From assembly GCF_026283925.1 (NCBI RefSeq), contig NZ_JAPDPF010000005.1, forward strand, positions 248,001 through 312,000: a stretch of DNA of 64,000 nucleotides. Reading direction: 5' to 3'. The position numbers and the translations under genes are program-made. Positions 18,535-28,061 of the stretch are shown here, piece after piece. The stretch comes from Dyella halodurans (GTDB lineage Bacteria > Pseudomonadota > Gammaproteobacteria > Xanthomonadales > Rhodanobacteraceae). Below the pieces are notes generated by a model, which saw only the letters and a program-made list of their open reading frames with translations, had not been told where the DNA came from and searched no databases. Within the stretch, counting starts at the first letter, position 1; the number at the start of each line of letters is the position of its first letter.

Positions 18535-18960
18535 GTGCATCCCTGGATTCTCTCGACGCTTGGAGGCGTGTTGATCGGCTTGTCGGCGGTGATGCTGATG
18601 GGCACGCTCGGCCGTATCGCCGGCATCAGCGGTATCGCCAGCGGCTTGTTGACCGGGGCCAGTGATCGCGGCTGGCGCGTGGCTTTCGTGCTGGGGCTGG
18701 TCGCTGCACCGCTACTGTTGTTACTGTTGCGAGGCGATGCCGGTATCGGCGCGCCGCAGGTCGGCTGGCCTCTGATGGCCGTGGCGGGCTTGCTGGTCGG
18801 CTTCGGTACGCGCCTGGGCAGCGGTTGTACCAGCGGCCATGGCGTATGCGGCATGGCCCGGCTGTCGCCGCGCTCCTTGCTGGCGACGCTCGTTTTCGTC
18901 CTGTCTGGCGTGGTCACGGTCTTCGTGATGCGTCATCTGCTGGGGAGTGGCGGCGCATGA
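18535..18960 (+). CDS. YeeE/YedE-family sulfur transporter, first half
   Basis: A small membrane protein of about 141 residues with four helices and the family motif [18 protein letters not shown], whose cysteines carry sulfur in YeeE-type thiosulfate/sulfane-sulfur channels. The GTG at 18535 follows GGGTGAG; a GTG at 18523 is also possible. Its stop overlaps the start of the second half (ATGA). Together the two halves correspond to one full-length YeeE. Confidence 0.85.
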   Translation: MHPWILSTLGGVLIGLSAVMLMGTLGRIAGISGIASGLLTGASDRGWRVAFVLGLVAAPLLLLLLRGDAGIGAPQVGWPLMAVAGLLVGFGTRLGSGCTSGHGVCGMARLSPRSLLATLVFVLSGVVTVFVMRHLLGSGGA

Positions 18961-19388
18961 AACTCGCGATGGCATGGCTGGCAGGACTATTGTTCGGACT
19001 CGGCCTGAGTCTGGGTGGCATGACACAACCGGCCGTGGTGCTGGGCTTCCTGGATCTGTTTGGCGCGTGGAATCCGCGCCTGCTCTTTGTGATGGGCGGT
19101 GCCGTGCTGACCACCGCCATCGGTTATCGATGGGTGTTGCATCGTGGCCGGCCGCTGCTTGAATCCACCTTCAAACTGCCGGCGGCGCGTCGGATCGATC
19201 GCCGTCTGGTCATTGGCGCAGCCTTGTTTGGCATCGGTTGGGGCGTGGCCGGCTATTGCCCTGGCCCCGCCCTGGCCTCGCTTGGCGCTGGCATGGCACC
19301 AGTGTTGTTGCTGGTCGCGACCATGGCCCTGGGTTGGTGGCTGGCGGCGCAATGGCCGGCGTCAGCCCGCTCCGCAGATACAACGTGA
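18957..19388 (+). CDS. YeeE/YedE-family sulfur transporter, second half (DUF6691 type)
   Basis: The partner of the preceding gene (143 residues) has four membrane helices and the motif [21 protein letters not shown] with the second sulfur-relay cysteine, plus [27 protein letters not shown]. Split YeeE pairs like this are common in BigR-controlled operons. Four-base overlap with the first half indicates coupled translation and equal amounts. Confidence 0.87.
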   Translation: MKLAMAWLAGLLFGLGLSLGGMTQPAVVLGFLDLFGAWNPRLLFVMGGAVLTTAIGYRWVLHRGRPLLESTFKLPAARRIDRRLVIGAALFGIGWGVAGYCPGPALASLGAGMAPVLLLVATMALGWWLAAQWPASARSADTT

Positions 19389-19398
19389 GATCGACAGC

Positions 19399-20265
19399 AT
19401 GAAGCGTCCCGAAGTGAAGGCTTTCTTTGACGAGCCGACCAACACGTTCAGCTATGTGACCTGGGATCCCGCCACGCGCATGGCGGCCGTGATCGACAGC
19501 GTGCTCGATTACGACGCCGCTTCCGGCCGGACGCGTCACGATTCGGCCGATGCGATCGTCGATTTCGTGAAGGCGCAGGGCCTGAGCGTGGCGTGGGTGA
19601 TCGATACCCATGTGCATGCCGACCACCTCTCGGCCTCGCCGTACGTGCAGGCTTGCGTCGGCGGCAGGACCGGCATCGGTGAACAAGTCCGCACGGTGCA
19701 GGATACGTTCGGGCGCCTGTTCAACGCAGGGCCGGGGTTTCCCCGTGACGGCAGCCAGTTCGATCATCTGTTCAAGGACGGCGAGACGTATCGCCTGGGC
19801 GATATCGAGGCGGTGGCGCTGCATACGCCGGGCCACACGTCGGCGTGCATGACGCATGTGATCGGCGATGCCGCCTTCGTTGGCGACACCTTGTTCATGC
19901 CCGACTTCGGAACCGCGCGCTGCGATTTCCCCGGTGGCGACGCGCGCATGCTTTACCGCTCGATTCAACGCATCTTTGCGTTGCCGGGCGAGACGCGCAT
20001 CTTCCTTTGCCATGATTACAAGGCACCGGGCCGCAACGTCTTTGTCCACGAGACGACCGTGGGCGAAGAGCGGCGTACCAATATCCATGTGCATGACGGT
20101 ATCGCCGAGGAAGACTTCGTCAGCATGCGCACTGCGCGCGATGCGACGCTCGCCGTGCCCAAGCTGCTGCTGCCCTCGGTGCAGGTGAATATGTGTGCCG
20201 GCAAGCTGCCTCCCGCCGAGGACAACGGCGTCAGCTACTTGAAGATTCCGCTCAATGCGTTTTGA
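19399..20265 (+). CDS. MBL-fold hydrolase, Blh/persulfide dioxygenase-like
   Basis: The protein (288 residues) has the metal-binding motif DTHVHADHLSA (H71, H73, D75, H76), H146 in HTPGHTSACMTHV and D163 in VGDTLFMPDF. This set matches ETHE1-type persulfide dioxygenases and the Blh protein of BigR operons, which oxidise glutathione persulfide to sulfite. No rhodanese domain is attached. It lies ten bases after the transporter pair in the same operon. Confidence 0.85.
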   Translation: MKRPEVKAFFDEPTNTFSYVTWDPATRMAAVIDSVLDYDAASGRTRHDSADAIVDFVKAQGLSVAWVIDTHVHADHLSASPYVQACVGGRTGIGEQVRTVQDTFGRLFNAGPGFPRDGSQFDHLFKDGETYRLGDIEAVALHTPGHTSACMTHVIGDAAFVGDTLFMPDFGTARCDFPGGDARMLYRSIQRIFALPGETRIFLCHDYKAPGRNVFVHETTVGEERRTNIHVHDGIAEEDFVSMRTARDATLAVPKLLLPSVQVNMCAGKLPPAEDNGVSYLKIPLNAF

Positions 20266-20316
20266 CCCTGCCGGCGCGCCGTTGCTGCCCGCCCATGGCA
20301 GCGCAGGCACTTGCCC

Positions 20317-20670
20317 ATGAGCCGCTCTGTCAAGCCGATGACGGCGCCGGCGCGTCGCCGTAAAGCCGCGATGAGTGCAGACGCGATGTCGCGCCATGCC
20401 GATGATGCGGTTGCCGTGCTGAAGGCGATGGGCAGCCGGCATCGCTTGATGCTGTTGTGCCAGCTGCTGGAGGGCGAGCGCTCAGTCAACCAACTGGCCG
20501 ATGCGCTGGAGCTGGCGCAAAGCGTGGTGTCGCAGCATCTGTCGCTGCTTCGACGCGATGGGCTGGTGGCGGGTCGCCGTAAAGGGCAGTCCATTTATTA
20601 CGACATCCGCGATGAGCGCGTACGCGCCCTGATGGCGACGCTGTTCGAACAGTTTTGCGTTGACGATTGA
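20317..20670 (+). CDS. ArsR-family repressor, BigR/SqrR-like sulfane-sulfur sensor
   Basis: A winged-helix repressor of 117 residues (VNQLADALELAQSVVSQHLSLLRRDGLVAGRRKGQSIYYDI). C48 in MLLCQLLEGE and C114 in LFEQFCVDD match the two cysteines that BigR and SqrR join by di- or tetrasulfide bridges when exposed to hydrogen sulfide or persulfides, releasing DNA. As last gene of the operon it probably represses the promoter at 18469-18497. The start codon is uncertain because the ribosome site is weak; an ATG at 20371 would remove the basic N-terminal tail. Confidence 0.85.
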   Translation: MSRSVKPMTAPARRRKAAMSADAMSRHADDAVAVLKAMGSRHRLMLLCQLLEGERSVNQLADALELAQSVVSQHLSLLRRDGLVAGRRKGQSIYYDIRDERVRALMATLFEQFCVDD

Positions 20671-20689
20671 CGCCTGCGCTTGCCCAGAA

Positions 20690-20714
20690 CCCTCTCCCCG
20701 CAACGGGGAGAGGG
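20690..20714. terminator. 11-bp palindrome between convergent genes (dispersed type)
   Basis: CCCTCTCCCCG and CGGGGAGAGGG pair perfectly around CAA. It lies between the arsR and csbD stops and could end transcripts in both directions. The same CCTCTCCCC/GGGGAGAGG core recurs at 52335-52355, so it is also a dispersed repeat. Confidence 0.55.
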
Positions 20715-20733
20715 AAGAGGAGACGCGCAAGCG

Positions 20734-20940
20734 TCAGTGATGGCGCAACTTCTTCTCGAATTCCTTGACCTGCTTTTCGGCTTCGTCGCGTGCCATGCCA
20801 TAGCGCTCTTGCAGCCGACCCGATAGATATTCCGAGTTGCCCTGGGCCACTTTCAGGTCGTCATCAGTGAGCTTGCCCCAGTGCTGCTTGATCTGGCCGC
20901 TGAGTTGCTTCCACTGGCCCTGAATGGTGTCTTGATTCAT
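20734..20940 (-). CDS. CsbD/YjbJ-family stress protein
   Basis: A charged, hydrophilic protein of 68 residues: [21 protein letters not shown] at the start, LTDDDL and [16 protein letters not shown] in the middle. These are the fixed landmarks of the CsbD family, abundant general-stress proteins of unknown mechanism. The ATG at 20940 has GAGG upstream. Confidence 0.92.
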   Translation of the reverse strand: MNQDTIQGQWKQLSGQIKQHWGKLTDDDLKVAQGNSEYLSGRLQERYGMARDEAEKQVKEFEKKLRHH

Positions 20941-21230
20941 GACAATACCTCGTTGGGTTTCGTAGGGATGCAATGCGCATTGCGGGGCCGATTCGAACAG
21001 CGCCGAGGTTAAGGATGCGTGCCATTTCCGTAGCCTGGGGTCGGGACGATTCATCGGCGTATGATCCCGACTGATACGACATTCGCATTACGTCGACATC
21101 GATGATGCGTGGATGAACAGGCGGAATGGGGAACCCGGGTCCTGCGGGAGCGTGGCAACTCCAAAGCCGATGCTGTCTACCGCAGCGGGCCGACACCGGC
21201 TCGCCTCTCAACGTCACGGAGGGTCGCGAT

Positions 21231-21782
21231 ATGGCTTCAGTACTGCAGCAAGGGGTCGGCCGCGCGGGCTGGCTGTTGGTGATCTACGGCATCATCTCGG
21301 TGCTGTTTGGACTCAGCACCCTGGTCTGGCCAGGCAAGACGGTCGTCGCGTTGGCGTGGGCATTCGGCATCATGGCCCTGGCCGAGGGCATAGCCAGCCT
21401 GTTCCAGTTGTTCAAACGCAACACGACGATTTCGCGCGGCTGGGTCGCGCTATACGCGCTGGCCTCGATCGTGTTCGGCTTGCTTGCCATCGTGCATCCG
21501 CTCGCCGTGGTCAGTGTCTTGCTGTTGTTCCTGGCCGCCTGGCTGATCGTGGCCGGCATCTATCGCATCATCTTCGCCATCCGCGTGCGCAAGGAGATCA
21601 AGGGCGAATGGCTGATCGCCCTGAGCGGCGTGTTCGCGATCGTGCTCGGCTTCATGTTCGTGGCCTATCCGGCGGCCGCCTTGCTGACCGTGGCGGTGTG
21701 GATCGGCGCTGCAGCGCTGGTCTACGGTGTCCTGCAGATCATGGCCGGATGGCGCATGCGTCGCTGGAAGTCGCCGATGTGA
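21231..21782 (+). CDS. HdeD-family membrane protein
   Basis: This protein of 183 residues has six membrane helices in three pairs, as in HdeD (DUF308), associated with acid resistance in Escherichia coli. GGAGGG is placed properly before the ATG at 21231. It is divergent from the stress gene csbD, sharing a 290-base promoter region, so both may respond to stress. Confidence 0.88.
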   Translation: MASVLQQGVGRAGWLLVIYGIISVLFGLSTLVWPGKTVVALAWAFGIMALAEGIASLFQLFKRNTTISRGWVALYALASIVFGLLAIVHPLAVVSVLLLFLAAWLIVAGIYRIIFAIRVRKEIKGEWLIALSGVFAIVLGFMFVAYPAAALLTVAVWIGAAALVYGVLQIMAGWRMRRWKSPM

Positions 21783-21809
21783 GTGGGGCGCTCGGAACAG
21801 GGCAGGCAT

Positions 21810-21837
21810 GGAAAAGGCGCCCTTGGGCGCCTTTTCC
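21810..21837. terminator. Strong bidirectional terminator
   Basis: GGAAAAGGCGCCC and GGGCGCCTTTTCC form a 13-bp stem with a two-base centre. The A and T runs inside the stem supply a U tract whichever way it is read. It lies between the convergent hdeD-type gene and the lipoprotein gene. Confidence 0.85.
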
Positions 21838-21863
21838 TCATGCTTGGCAGTGGGCCTCGCGCG

Positions 21864-22463
21864 TCAGCCGCGCACTTCGAAATTCTCGCTGGCGACGGCT
21901 TTGCCGTTGAGCGAGATCACCACCTTGTACTGGCCTACCGGCCACGCATTCGGGTTCTGCACCTTGAACGTGGTCGTCGCCGGCCCGTCCGTGGCAAGCG
22001 ATTCGGTGGTGCTGCTGAACGGCTGTTCCTTGCCGTCCACATAGCTCCAGTCGGCGCTGAGCGATGCGCGGTCGGTGCTGCCCAGGGTCGTCACGCTGGC
22101 GTAGATCGCCTTGTCGGTCGGTGCAAAGCGGCGCTGCACCTTGCTGATGATGTGCGAGGCGTCGACCGCACTGCCGAGGGTGACCGCGGCGACCTTGATG
22201 TCATTGGCGGGTTGGATGCTCGCCGATTTGCCGCTGGTGCTCGCGGGAGCCGGCGTCGTGTTGGCCGGAGCTGGCGCGGTGGTCGCTGGCGTTGGCGTCG
22301 GCGTGGTCGCGGCCGGCGTCGGTGCGGTCGGTGCCGGAGCCGTGGTCGCTGGTGCGGCTGGCGTTGGGCTGGCTGCCTGCTCGTTCTTGCCGCACGCGCT
22401 GAGCATCAGCAGGCCGGCAAGGGTCGCGCAGTACAAAGCAGTGGTGCGTGCCTGAACGTTCAT
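21864..22463 (-). CDS. Lipoprotein with Ala/Pro/Thr linker and Ig-like domain
   Basis: The 199-residue product has a signal peptide ending in lipobox LSAC, a low-complexity linker of Pro, Ala and Thr (about residues 31-78) and a folded beta-rich C-terminal domain (WPVGQYKVVISLNGK near the end). The linker probably lets the domain reach through the periplasm. The family was not recognised. ATG at 22463 is chosen because it opens the signal peptide; one at 22475 is possible. Confidence 0.75.
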   Translation of the reverse strand: MNVQARTTALYCATLAGLLMLSACGKNEQAASPTPAAPATTAPAPTAPTPAATTPTPTPATTAPAPANTTPAPASTSGKSASIQPANDIKVAAVTLGSAVDASHIISKVQRRFAPTDKAIYASVTTLGSTDRASLSADWSYVDGKEQPFSSTTESLATDGPATTTFKVQNPNAWPVGQYKVVISLNGKAVASENFEVRG

Positions 22464-22621
22464 GACTGACCCCATGGCTGGTGGCGGAAAGCATACCCGG
22501 GCCGCAGCAATGCGGCCCGGATGGCGGAACACTTTCGAGGCTAGTCCCGCAGGACTGAAGCGTTGATTACTGCGCGGCCGCCTCGACGTAATCTTCACGT
22601 TGTCGGGCGTGCTCCGCGACC

Positions 22622-23446
22622 TTATTGGCGCGCACCGCGGGGATTGCCGGGCATCTCTGCGCTGGTGCTGCGATACGGGTTGATGTCCAGCCCGCCACGG
22701 CGCGTATAGCGCGCATAGACGCTCAGTTGCTCGGGTCGGCAGCGCTGCATCACGTCGACGAAGATGCGCTCCACGCATTGCTCGTGAAACTCGTTGTGAT
22801 TGCGGAACGACACCAGGTAGCGCAACAGGCCGGCCGGGTCGATGGCGGCGCCGCGATAACGGATCTGCACGCTGCCCCAGTCCGGCTGGCCGGTCACCGG
22901 ACAGTTCGAGCGCAGCAGGTTCGACACCAGGGCCTCCTCGACGACGTGCCCGCTGGTGTCGGCATGCAGATAGTCCGCACGCGGCGGGCCATAGTCGTCG
23001 ATGTCCAGCGCCTGCTCGTCGATCAACTGGCCTTCCAGGTCGACGACCGCATGGCCGCGCGCGCGTGCATCGCTGAGGATGACGTCGACGGGTGCGCCCG
23101 CTGCCGCGGAAAGGTCGCGCACCAGGGTCGCCATCAAGCTGTCGACGTCGGCCACGCGTTCCTGCGAAAAACCATTGAGATAGAGCTTGAACGACTTCGA
23201 CTCGATGATATGGGGCGAGTCGGCCGGCACGCGGAACTCGGCCAACGCCACCACCGGCTTGCCGCGGACATCCAGCCAGGACAGTTCGTAGGCGTTCCAG
23301 ATATCCACGCCATGGAACGGCAGCGGCATGGACACGCCGATTTCCTCGCGCTTGGCCGTGCGTGGTATCGGAAACAGCTGGCTAGGGTCGTAACGGTCGG
23401 GATAAACCGTGCTTTTGCCCAGGGGAGAGTGTTCGGGAGTGCTCAT
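22622..23446 (-). CDS. queF: NADPH-dependent 7-cyano-7-deazaguanine reductase
   Basis: A long-form QueF (274 residues) of the two-domain YqcD-type. [12 protein letters not shown] is the QueF family motif, and [12 protein letters not shown] places the catalytic cysteine at C182 with an Asp seven residues later. [13 protein letters not shown] near the end is also conserved. It reduces preQ0 to preQ1 in queuosine tRNA modification. Confidence 0.96.
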   Translation of the reverse strand: MSTPEHSPLGKSTVYPDRYDPSQLFPIPRTAKREEIGVSMPLPFHGVDIWNAYELSWLDVRGKPVVALAEFRVPADSPHIIESKSFKLYLNGFSQERVADVDSLMATLVRDLSAAAGAPVDVILSDARARGHAVVDLEGQLIDEQALDIDDYGPPRADYLHADTSGHVVEEALVSNLLRSNCPVTGQPDWGSVQIRYRGAAIDPAGLLRYLVSFRNHNEFHEQCVERIFVDVMQRCRPEQLSVYARYTRRGGLDINPYRSTSAEMPGNPRGARQ

Positions 23447-23596
23447 GCGGCCATTCTACCGGCCCTGGGTCTCGGCCACCGCATGAAACTGCGGGGCCGT
23501 AGGGGTCGAACCATGACGACTTACCTAGGTCGCCCGGGCCCGGCCATCCCTATAGTGTCCGTTAGCCCCATACGTGGTCCGAAGGAATCCTCCCGC

Positions 23597-25564
23597 ATGA
23601 AGAACCCCGCCTTGGCCTGCCGCTTCGCGGCCGGCCTGCTCGTGGCCGGCACGCTTAGCGCGCCGGTGTTCGCCGACAGCCCGGCCGGCGGCTACGATCC
23701 GCAGGCGTTGTTCGCCCCGCTCTCGCTGCCGGATGCAGCCAATGCGTTCCGTGGCGGTGCCGGCAAGCAGGGCCCGTTGTTCTGGCAGAACCGCGCGGAC
23801 TATGCGATCCAGGCCGAGATCGATCCGGCCAACCATGCGCTGCGCGGCGAGGAAACCATTACCTATACCAACCACAGCCCCGACGCGCTCGACGTGCTGT
23901 GGCTGCAGCTGGACCAGAACATCTATCGGCGTGATTCGCGTGCCGCCCTGGGTTCACCCCGCCCGCGCGCGGAGGCCACCGACGGTTACCAGATCGATGC
24001 GGTGGAGCTCGACGGCAAACCGGTCCACTTCCTGGTCGACGACACGCGCATGCGCGTGGATCTGCCGCAGGCGCTGGAGAGTGGCGGCAAGCAGCTCAAG
24101 CTGCATGTGCGCTACCGCTACACGGTGCCGGGTCCGTGGGGCGGACGTACCGCCGTGACGCCGACGAAGAATGGCGACATCTACGAGATCGCCCAGTGGT
24201 TCCCGCGCATGGCGGTGTACGACGATCTGCGCGGCTGGGACACGCTGCCCTACCTGGGCTCGGAGTTCTACCTGGAATACGGCGACATCGACTACGCCGT
24301 CACGGTGCCGTGGAACTACCTGGTGGCCGGCTCCGGCGAGCTGACCAATCCGAACGAGGTGCTTACCGCCACCCAGCGCCAGCGCCTGGCGCAGGCCGCG
24401 CAGAGCGACCACACGGTGCTGATCCGCACGCCGCAGGAAGTGACCGATCCGGCCAGCCGCCCCAAGCAAAGCGGCACGCAGACCTGGCGCTTCCATATGG
24501 CGCACACGCGTGACGTCGCCTTTGCCGCATCACCGGCCTTCGTGTGGGATGCCGCGCGTATCAACCTGCCGGAAGGCAAGCATGCGCTGGCCATGTCGGT
24601 GTATCCGGTGGAAGCGGTGGGCAAGGACAAGTGGGACCGCTCCACCGAATACCTCAAGGGCGCGGTCGAGCACTTCTCCGCCAAGTGGTATCCATATCCG
24701 TGGCCGGTGGCGGTGAACCTGGCCGGTCACGGCGCCGGCATGGAATATCCCGGCATCGTGTTCGACGGCATCGAGGACAGCGGCCCGATGCTGTTCTGGA
24801 TCAGCGCGCACGAAATCGGCCACACCTGGTTCCCGATGATCGTGGGCTCCAATGAGCGCCGCAACGCGTTCATGGATGAAGGCTTCAACACCTTCATCGA
24901 TATCTACGCCTCCGATGCGTTCAACCACGGCGAATACGCGCCGAAGCGCGACAGCGAGTACGCGCCCAAGGGCGGCAACCCGGTGGACGAGATCCTGCCC
25001 CTGCTGGCCGATGCGCAGGCACCCACGCTGATGGCGCCGGCCGATTCCGTCGGCGAGAAGTACCGTCACCCGGTGAGCTATTTCAAGGGCGCGCTGGGCC
25101 TGGTGCTGCTGCGCGAGCAGATCCTCGGTCCCGAGCGCTTCGACCCGGCCTTCCGCAAGTACATCGCCACCTGGGCCTACCATCACCCCACGCCGTCGGA
25201 TTTCTTCCGCTTCATGAGCAGCGAGACGGGTGAGGACCTGGCCTGGTGGTGGCGCGGCTGGTACCTCAACAACTGGCAGCTCGACATGGGCGTGAGCGGT
25301 GCCTCCTACGTCGACAAGGATCCGGCCAAGGGCGTGACCATCACGTTTGCCAGCAAGCAGAAGCTGGTGATGCCGGCGACCTTGCGCATCGACTTTGTCG
25401 ACGGCAGTCATCGTGACGTGCGCGTGCCGGTGGAAATCTGGCGACAGAGCGCCACGCCAAGCCTGACCTTGAACACCAGTGCGCGCATCAAGCAGCTCAC
25501 GCTGGATCCGGATCACAAACTGCCGGATGCGGATCGCAGCAACAACAGCTTTGTGATGCCGTGA
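23597..25564 (+). CDS. Secreted M1-family metallopeptidase
   Basis: The protein (655 residues) has a Sec signal (cleavage near VFADS), an N-terminal beta domain and the gluzincin core. HEIGH (H405, E406, H409) with E428 in MDEGFNTF binds zinc, and GHGAGMEYPG replaces the GAMEN substrate loop of aminopeptidase N. It should cleave peptides from the N-terminus in the periplasm or outside. AAGGAA precedes the ATG at 23597. Confidence 0.92.
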   Translation: MKNPALACRFAAGLLVAGTLSAPVFADSPAGGYDPQALFAPLSLPDAANAFRGGAGKQGPLFWQNRADYAIQAEIDPANHALRGEETITYTNHSPDALDVLWLQLDQNIYRRDSRAALGSPRPRAEATDGYQIDAVELDGKPVHFLVDDTRMRVDLPQALESGGKQLKLHVRYRYTVPGPWGGRTAVTPTKNGDIYEIAQWFPRMAVYDDLRGWDTLPYLGSEFYLEYGDIDYAVTVPWNYLVAGSGELTNPNEVLTATQRQRLAQAAQSDHTVLIRTPQEVTDPASRPKQSGTQTWRFHMAHTRDVAFAASPAFVWDAARINLPEGKHALAMSVYPVEAVGKDKWDRSTEYLKGAVEHFSAKWYPYPWPVAVNLAGHGAGMEYPGIVFDGIEDSGPMLFWISAHEIGHTWFPMIVGSNERRNAFMDEGFNTFIDIYASDAFNHGEYAPKRDSEYAPKGGNPVDEILPLLADAQAPTLMAPADSVGEKYRHPVSYFKGALGLVLLREQILGPERFDPAFRKYIATWAYHHPTPSDFFRFMSSETGEDLAWWWRGWYLNNWQLDMGVSGASYVDKDPAKGVTITFASKQKLVMPATLRIDFVDGSHRDVRVPVEIWRQSATPSLTLNTSARIKQLTLDPDHKLPDADRSNNSFVMP

Positions 25565-25632
25565 GGATGCTTCGTCCGTTGCCAGGGATGCACCAATCAC
25601 AACCCTCACCCTCAACGTCTCCACCATCCTCA

Positions 25633-25740
25633 CCGTCATCCCAGCGAAAGCTGGGATCCAGCGACTTGGCTTGGCACGGAAGACACTGGATGACCAGCTT
25701 CGCTGTTGTGAAGCACCTCCAGCTTTCGCTGGGATGACGG
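25633..25740. repeat. REP-like element with 22-bp inverted arms
   Basis: CCGTCATCCCAGCGAAAGCTGG (25633-25654 in part shown as 5' CCGTCATCCCAGCG) is repeated perfectly in inverted form at 25719-25740. The 64 bases between carry further partial copies. A related half appears at 60349-60369. It looks like a non-autonomous dispersed palindromic element between two gene units and could also fold in mRNA. Confidence 0.7.
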
Positions 25741-25805
25741 ACATTTTGAAGGGTAGGCGGTCTCCCACCGCCGGGCTCCGTAACAACCCGATAAAGAACG
25801 ACCTG

Positions 25806-28010
25806 ATGACCACCACCCTCAAGCCCCGCCTCCACGCACTATCCGTCGCCACCCTGCTCGCCCTGGGCCTGGTCTCCACGGCGCAGGCCAGCACACCCGA
25901 CGAAACGCGCTGGCAGAACCAGGCAAAGGCCATCACCATTACCCGCGACGACTGGGGCATCGCCCACGTCCACGGCAAGACCGATGCCGATGCGGTCTTC
26001 GGCATGGCCTATGCGCAGGCCGAGGATGATTTCAATCGCGTCGAGACCAACTATCTCAACGCGCTGGGCTGGCTCGCCCAGGCCCAGGGCGAGGGTGAGT
26101 CGGCGATCTGGTCCGACCTGCGCCAGCGGCTGTTCGTCGACCAGGAGCAACTTAAGCAGCTCTACAGCAAGAGCCCCGCCTGGCTGCAGAGCTTGATGAA
26201 CGCCTGGGCTGATGGCCTGAACTATTACCTGGCCACGCATCCCGACGTGCATCCGCGCGTCATCAAGCATTTCGAGCCGTGGATGGCCTTGAGCTTCAGC
26301 GAAGGCAGCATCGGCGGTGATATCGAGCGCGTATCGCTCAACGAGCTGCAGGCGTTCTATGGCCAAGCGGGCGAGCCGGTGGCGAGCATCGACACGCCAT
26401 CGAGCTGGGTGGAACCCACCGGTTCGAACGGCATCGCCATTGCGCCCAAGCTCAGCGCCAGCGGTCATGCGCTGCTGTGGATCAATCCGCATACCTCGTT
26501 CTTCTTCCGCTCCGAACTGCAGATGACCAGCGATGCCGGCCTCGACGTGTATGGCGCGGCGACCTGGGGGCAGTTCTTCATCTACCAGGGCTTCAACCAT
26601 CACATTGGCTGGATGCATACCTCGACCACGGCCGACGTGGTCGATGAATTCGCCGAGACCATCGCGCACAAGGATGGCCAGCTGTTCTATCAGTACGGCA
26701 AGGAACAGCGTCCCGTAGCCACGCGCAAGATCAGCGTACCTTTCCGTAAGCCGGATGGTTCGATGGCCGAGCGGACGTTCACCACATACGCCACGCATCA
26801 TGGTCCGGTCGTGCGCGAACAGGACGGCAAGTGGATCGCCACGGCCTTGATGAACAAGCCCCTGGAAGCGCTGGAGCAGAGCTGGCTGCGCACCAAGGCC
26901 AGCGACTTCGCCAGCTTCATGAAGGTGGCCGAGCTGAAGGCGAACTCGTCGAACAACACGATCTTCGCCGACGACAAGGGTGAGATCGCGTATCTGCATC
27001 CGCAGTTCATTCCCAAGCGCGACAACCGCTTCGATTACACCAAGCCGGTGGATGGCAGCGATCCGGGCACCGACTGGCAGGGACTGCACGCACTCAACGA
27101 AGCACCGCATCTGCTCAATCCGGCCAACGGCTGGATCATGAATACCAACAACTGGCCGTACTCCGCAGCCGGTCCCGACAGCCCGAAACGCGAGAACTAT
27201 CCGCGCTATATGGACAGCGTGGGCGAGAACCCGCGCGGCATCCACGCCACCATGGTGCTGAGCGGCCGCAAGGATTTCACCATGGCGTCGCTGACCAGCG
27301 CGGCGTTCGACTCGTATCTGCCGGCGTTCGCACGACAGATTCCGATCCTGGTAGCCGATTACGATGCGCTGCCGGCCAGCGATCCGCTGAAGCCGAAGCT
27401 GGCAGGCCAGATCGCCTTGCTGCGCCACTGGGACTATCGCTGGGGCATCACCTCGATGCCGACTACGCTGGCGGTATTCTGGGGAGACATCCTGTGGGAC
27501 AAGGTTGACAAGTCCGATGTTTCCGAAGGCCTCTCCGTCTACGACATCATGGCGCAGCGGGCCGGCGCGAAGGCGCGCCTGGAAGCCCTGGCCGAAGCCT
27601 CCGATCGACTGGAGAAGGATTTCGGTAGCTGGGGCGTGCCGTGGGGTGAGGTGAACCGCTACCAGCGCATCAACGGCGATATCGTACAAGCCTTCAACGA
27701 TGGCAAGCCCAGCATCCCGGTGCCGTTCACCTCATCGCGCTGGGGCTCGCTGGCGTCCTTTGGCGCGCATCGCTGGCCCGGCACCAAGCGCTATTACGGC
27801 ACCAGCGGCAACAGCTTCGTGGCCGTGGTCGAGTTTGGCGAGAAGGTACATGCCCGCGCGATTTCGGTCGGCGGCGAAAGCGGCCATTCGGACTCACCGC
27901 ATTTCGACGACCAGGCCGAACGCTATACCACCGGCAACCTGCGCGCGGTCTACTTCTGGCCGGAAGATCTCAAGGGCCATACCGAGCGCGTGTATCACCC
28001 GGGCTCGTAA
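25806..28010 (+). CDS. Penicillin acylase-family N-terminal nucleophile hydrolase
   Basis: A 734-residue precursor with a signal peptide (cleavage near AQAS), an alpha chain, and the autoprocessing site EPTG-SNG at G206/S207, S207 becoming the nucleophile at the new beta-chain N-terminus. WINPHTSF follows as in the family. Relatives deacylate beta-lactams, acyl-homoserine lactones or N-acyl amino acids in the periplasm; which substrate applies here cannot be told from sequence. The ribosome site before the ATG is weak. Confidence 0.9.
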   Translation: MTTTLKPRLHALSVATLLALGLVSTAQASTPDETRWQNQAKAITITRDDWGIAHVHGKTDADAVFGMAYAQAEDDFNRVETNYLNALGWLAQAQGEGESAIWSDLRQRLFVDQEQLKQLYSKSPAWLQSLMNAWADGLNYYLATHPDVHPRVIKHFEPWMALSFSEGSIGGDIERVSLNELQAFYGQAGEPVASIDTPSSWVEPTGSNGIAIAPKLSASGHALLWINPHTSFFFRSELQMTSDAGLDVYGAATWGQFFIYQGFNHHIGWMHTSTTADVVDEFAETIAHKDGQLFYQYGKEQRPVATRKISVPFRKPDGSMAERTFTTYATHHGPVVREQDGKWIATALMNKPLEALEQSWLRTKASDFASFMKVAELKANSSNNTIFADDKGEIAYLHPQFIPKRDNRFDYTKPVDGSDPGTDWQGLHALNEAPHLLNPANGWIMNTNNWPYSAAGPDSPKRENYPRYMDSVGENPRGIHATMVLSGRKDFTMASLTSAAFDSYLPAFARQIPILVADYDALPASDPLKPKLAGQIALLRHWDYRWGITSMPTTLAVFWGDILWDKVDKSDVSEGLSVYDIMAQRAGAKARLEALAEASDRLEKDFGSWGVPWGEVNRYQRINGDIVQAFNDGKPSIPVPFTSSRWGSLASFGAHRWPGTKRYYGTSGNSFVAVVEFGEKVHARAISVGGESGHSDSPHFDDQAERYTTGNLRAVYFWPEDLKGHTERVYHPGS

Positions 28011-28023
28011 CGCTTCGCTCGTG

Positions 28024-28056
28024 CCCGTGGCCGCTCGCCTGGCGGGCGGCCACGGG
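28024..28056. terminator. 11-bp hairpin between convergent genes
   Basis: CCCGTGGCCGC pairs with GCGGCCACGGG around an 11-base loop. It lies directly after the acylase gene and before the end of the opposite gene, where a bidirectional terminator is expected, though there is no U tract. Confidence 0.55.
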
Positions 28057-28061
28057 AGCCA

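Noticed and set aside
22567-22632. Short minus-strand frame ending VAEHARQREDYVEAAAQ just after queF
   Set aside because: It looks protein-like but is only about 22 codons, overlaps the end of queF in another frame and has no independent ribosome site.
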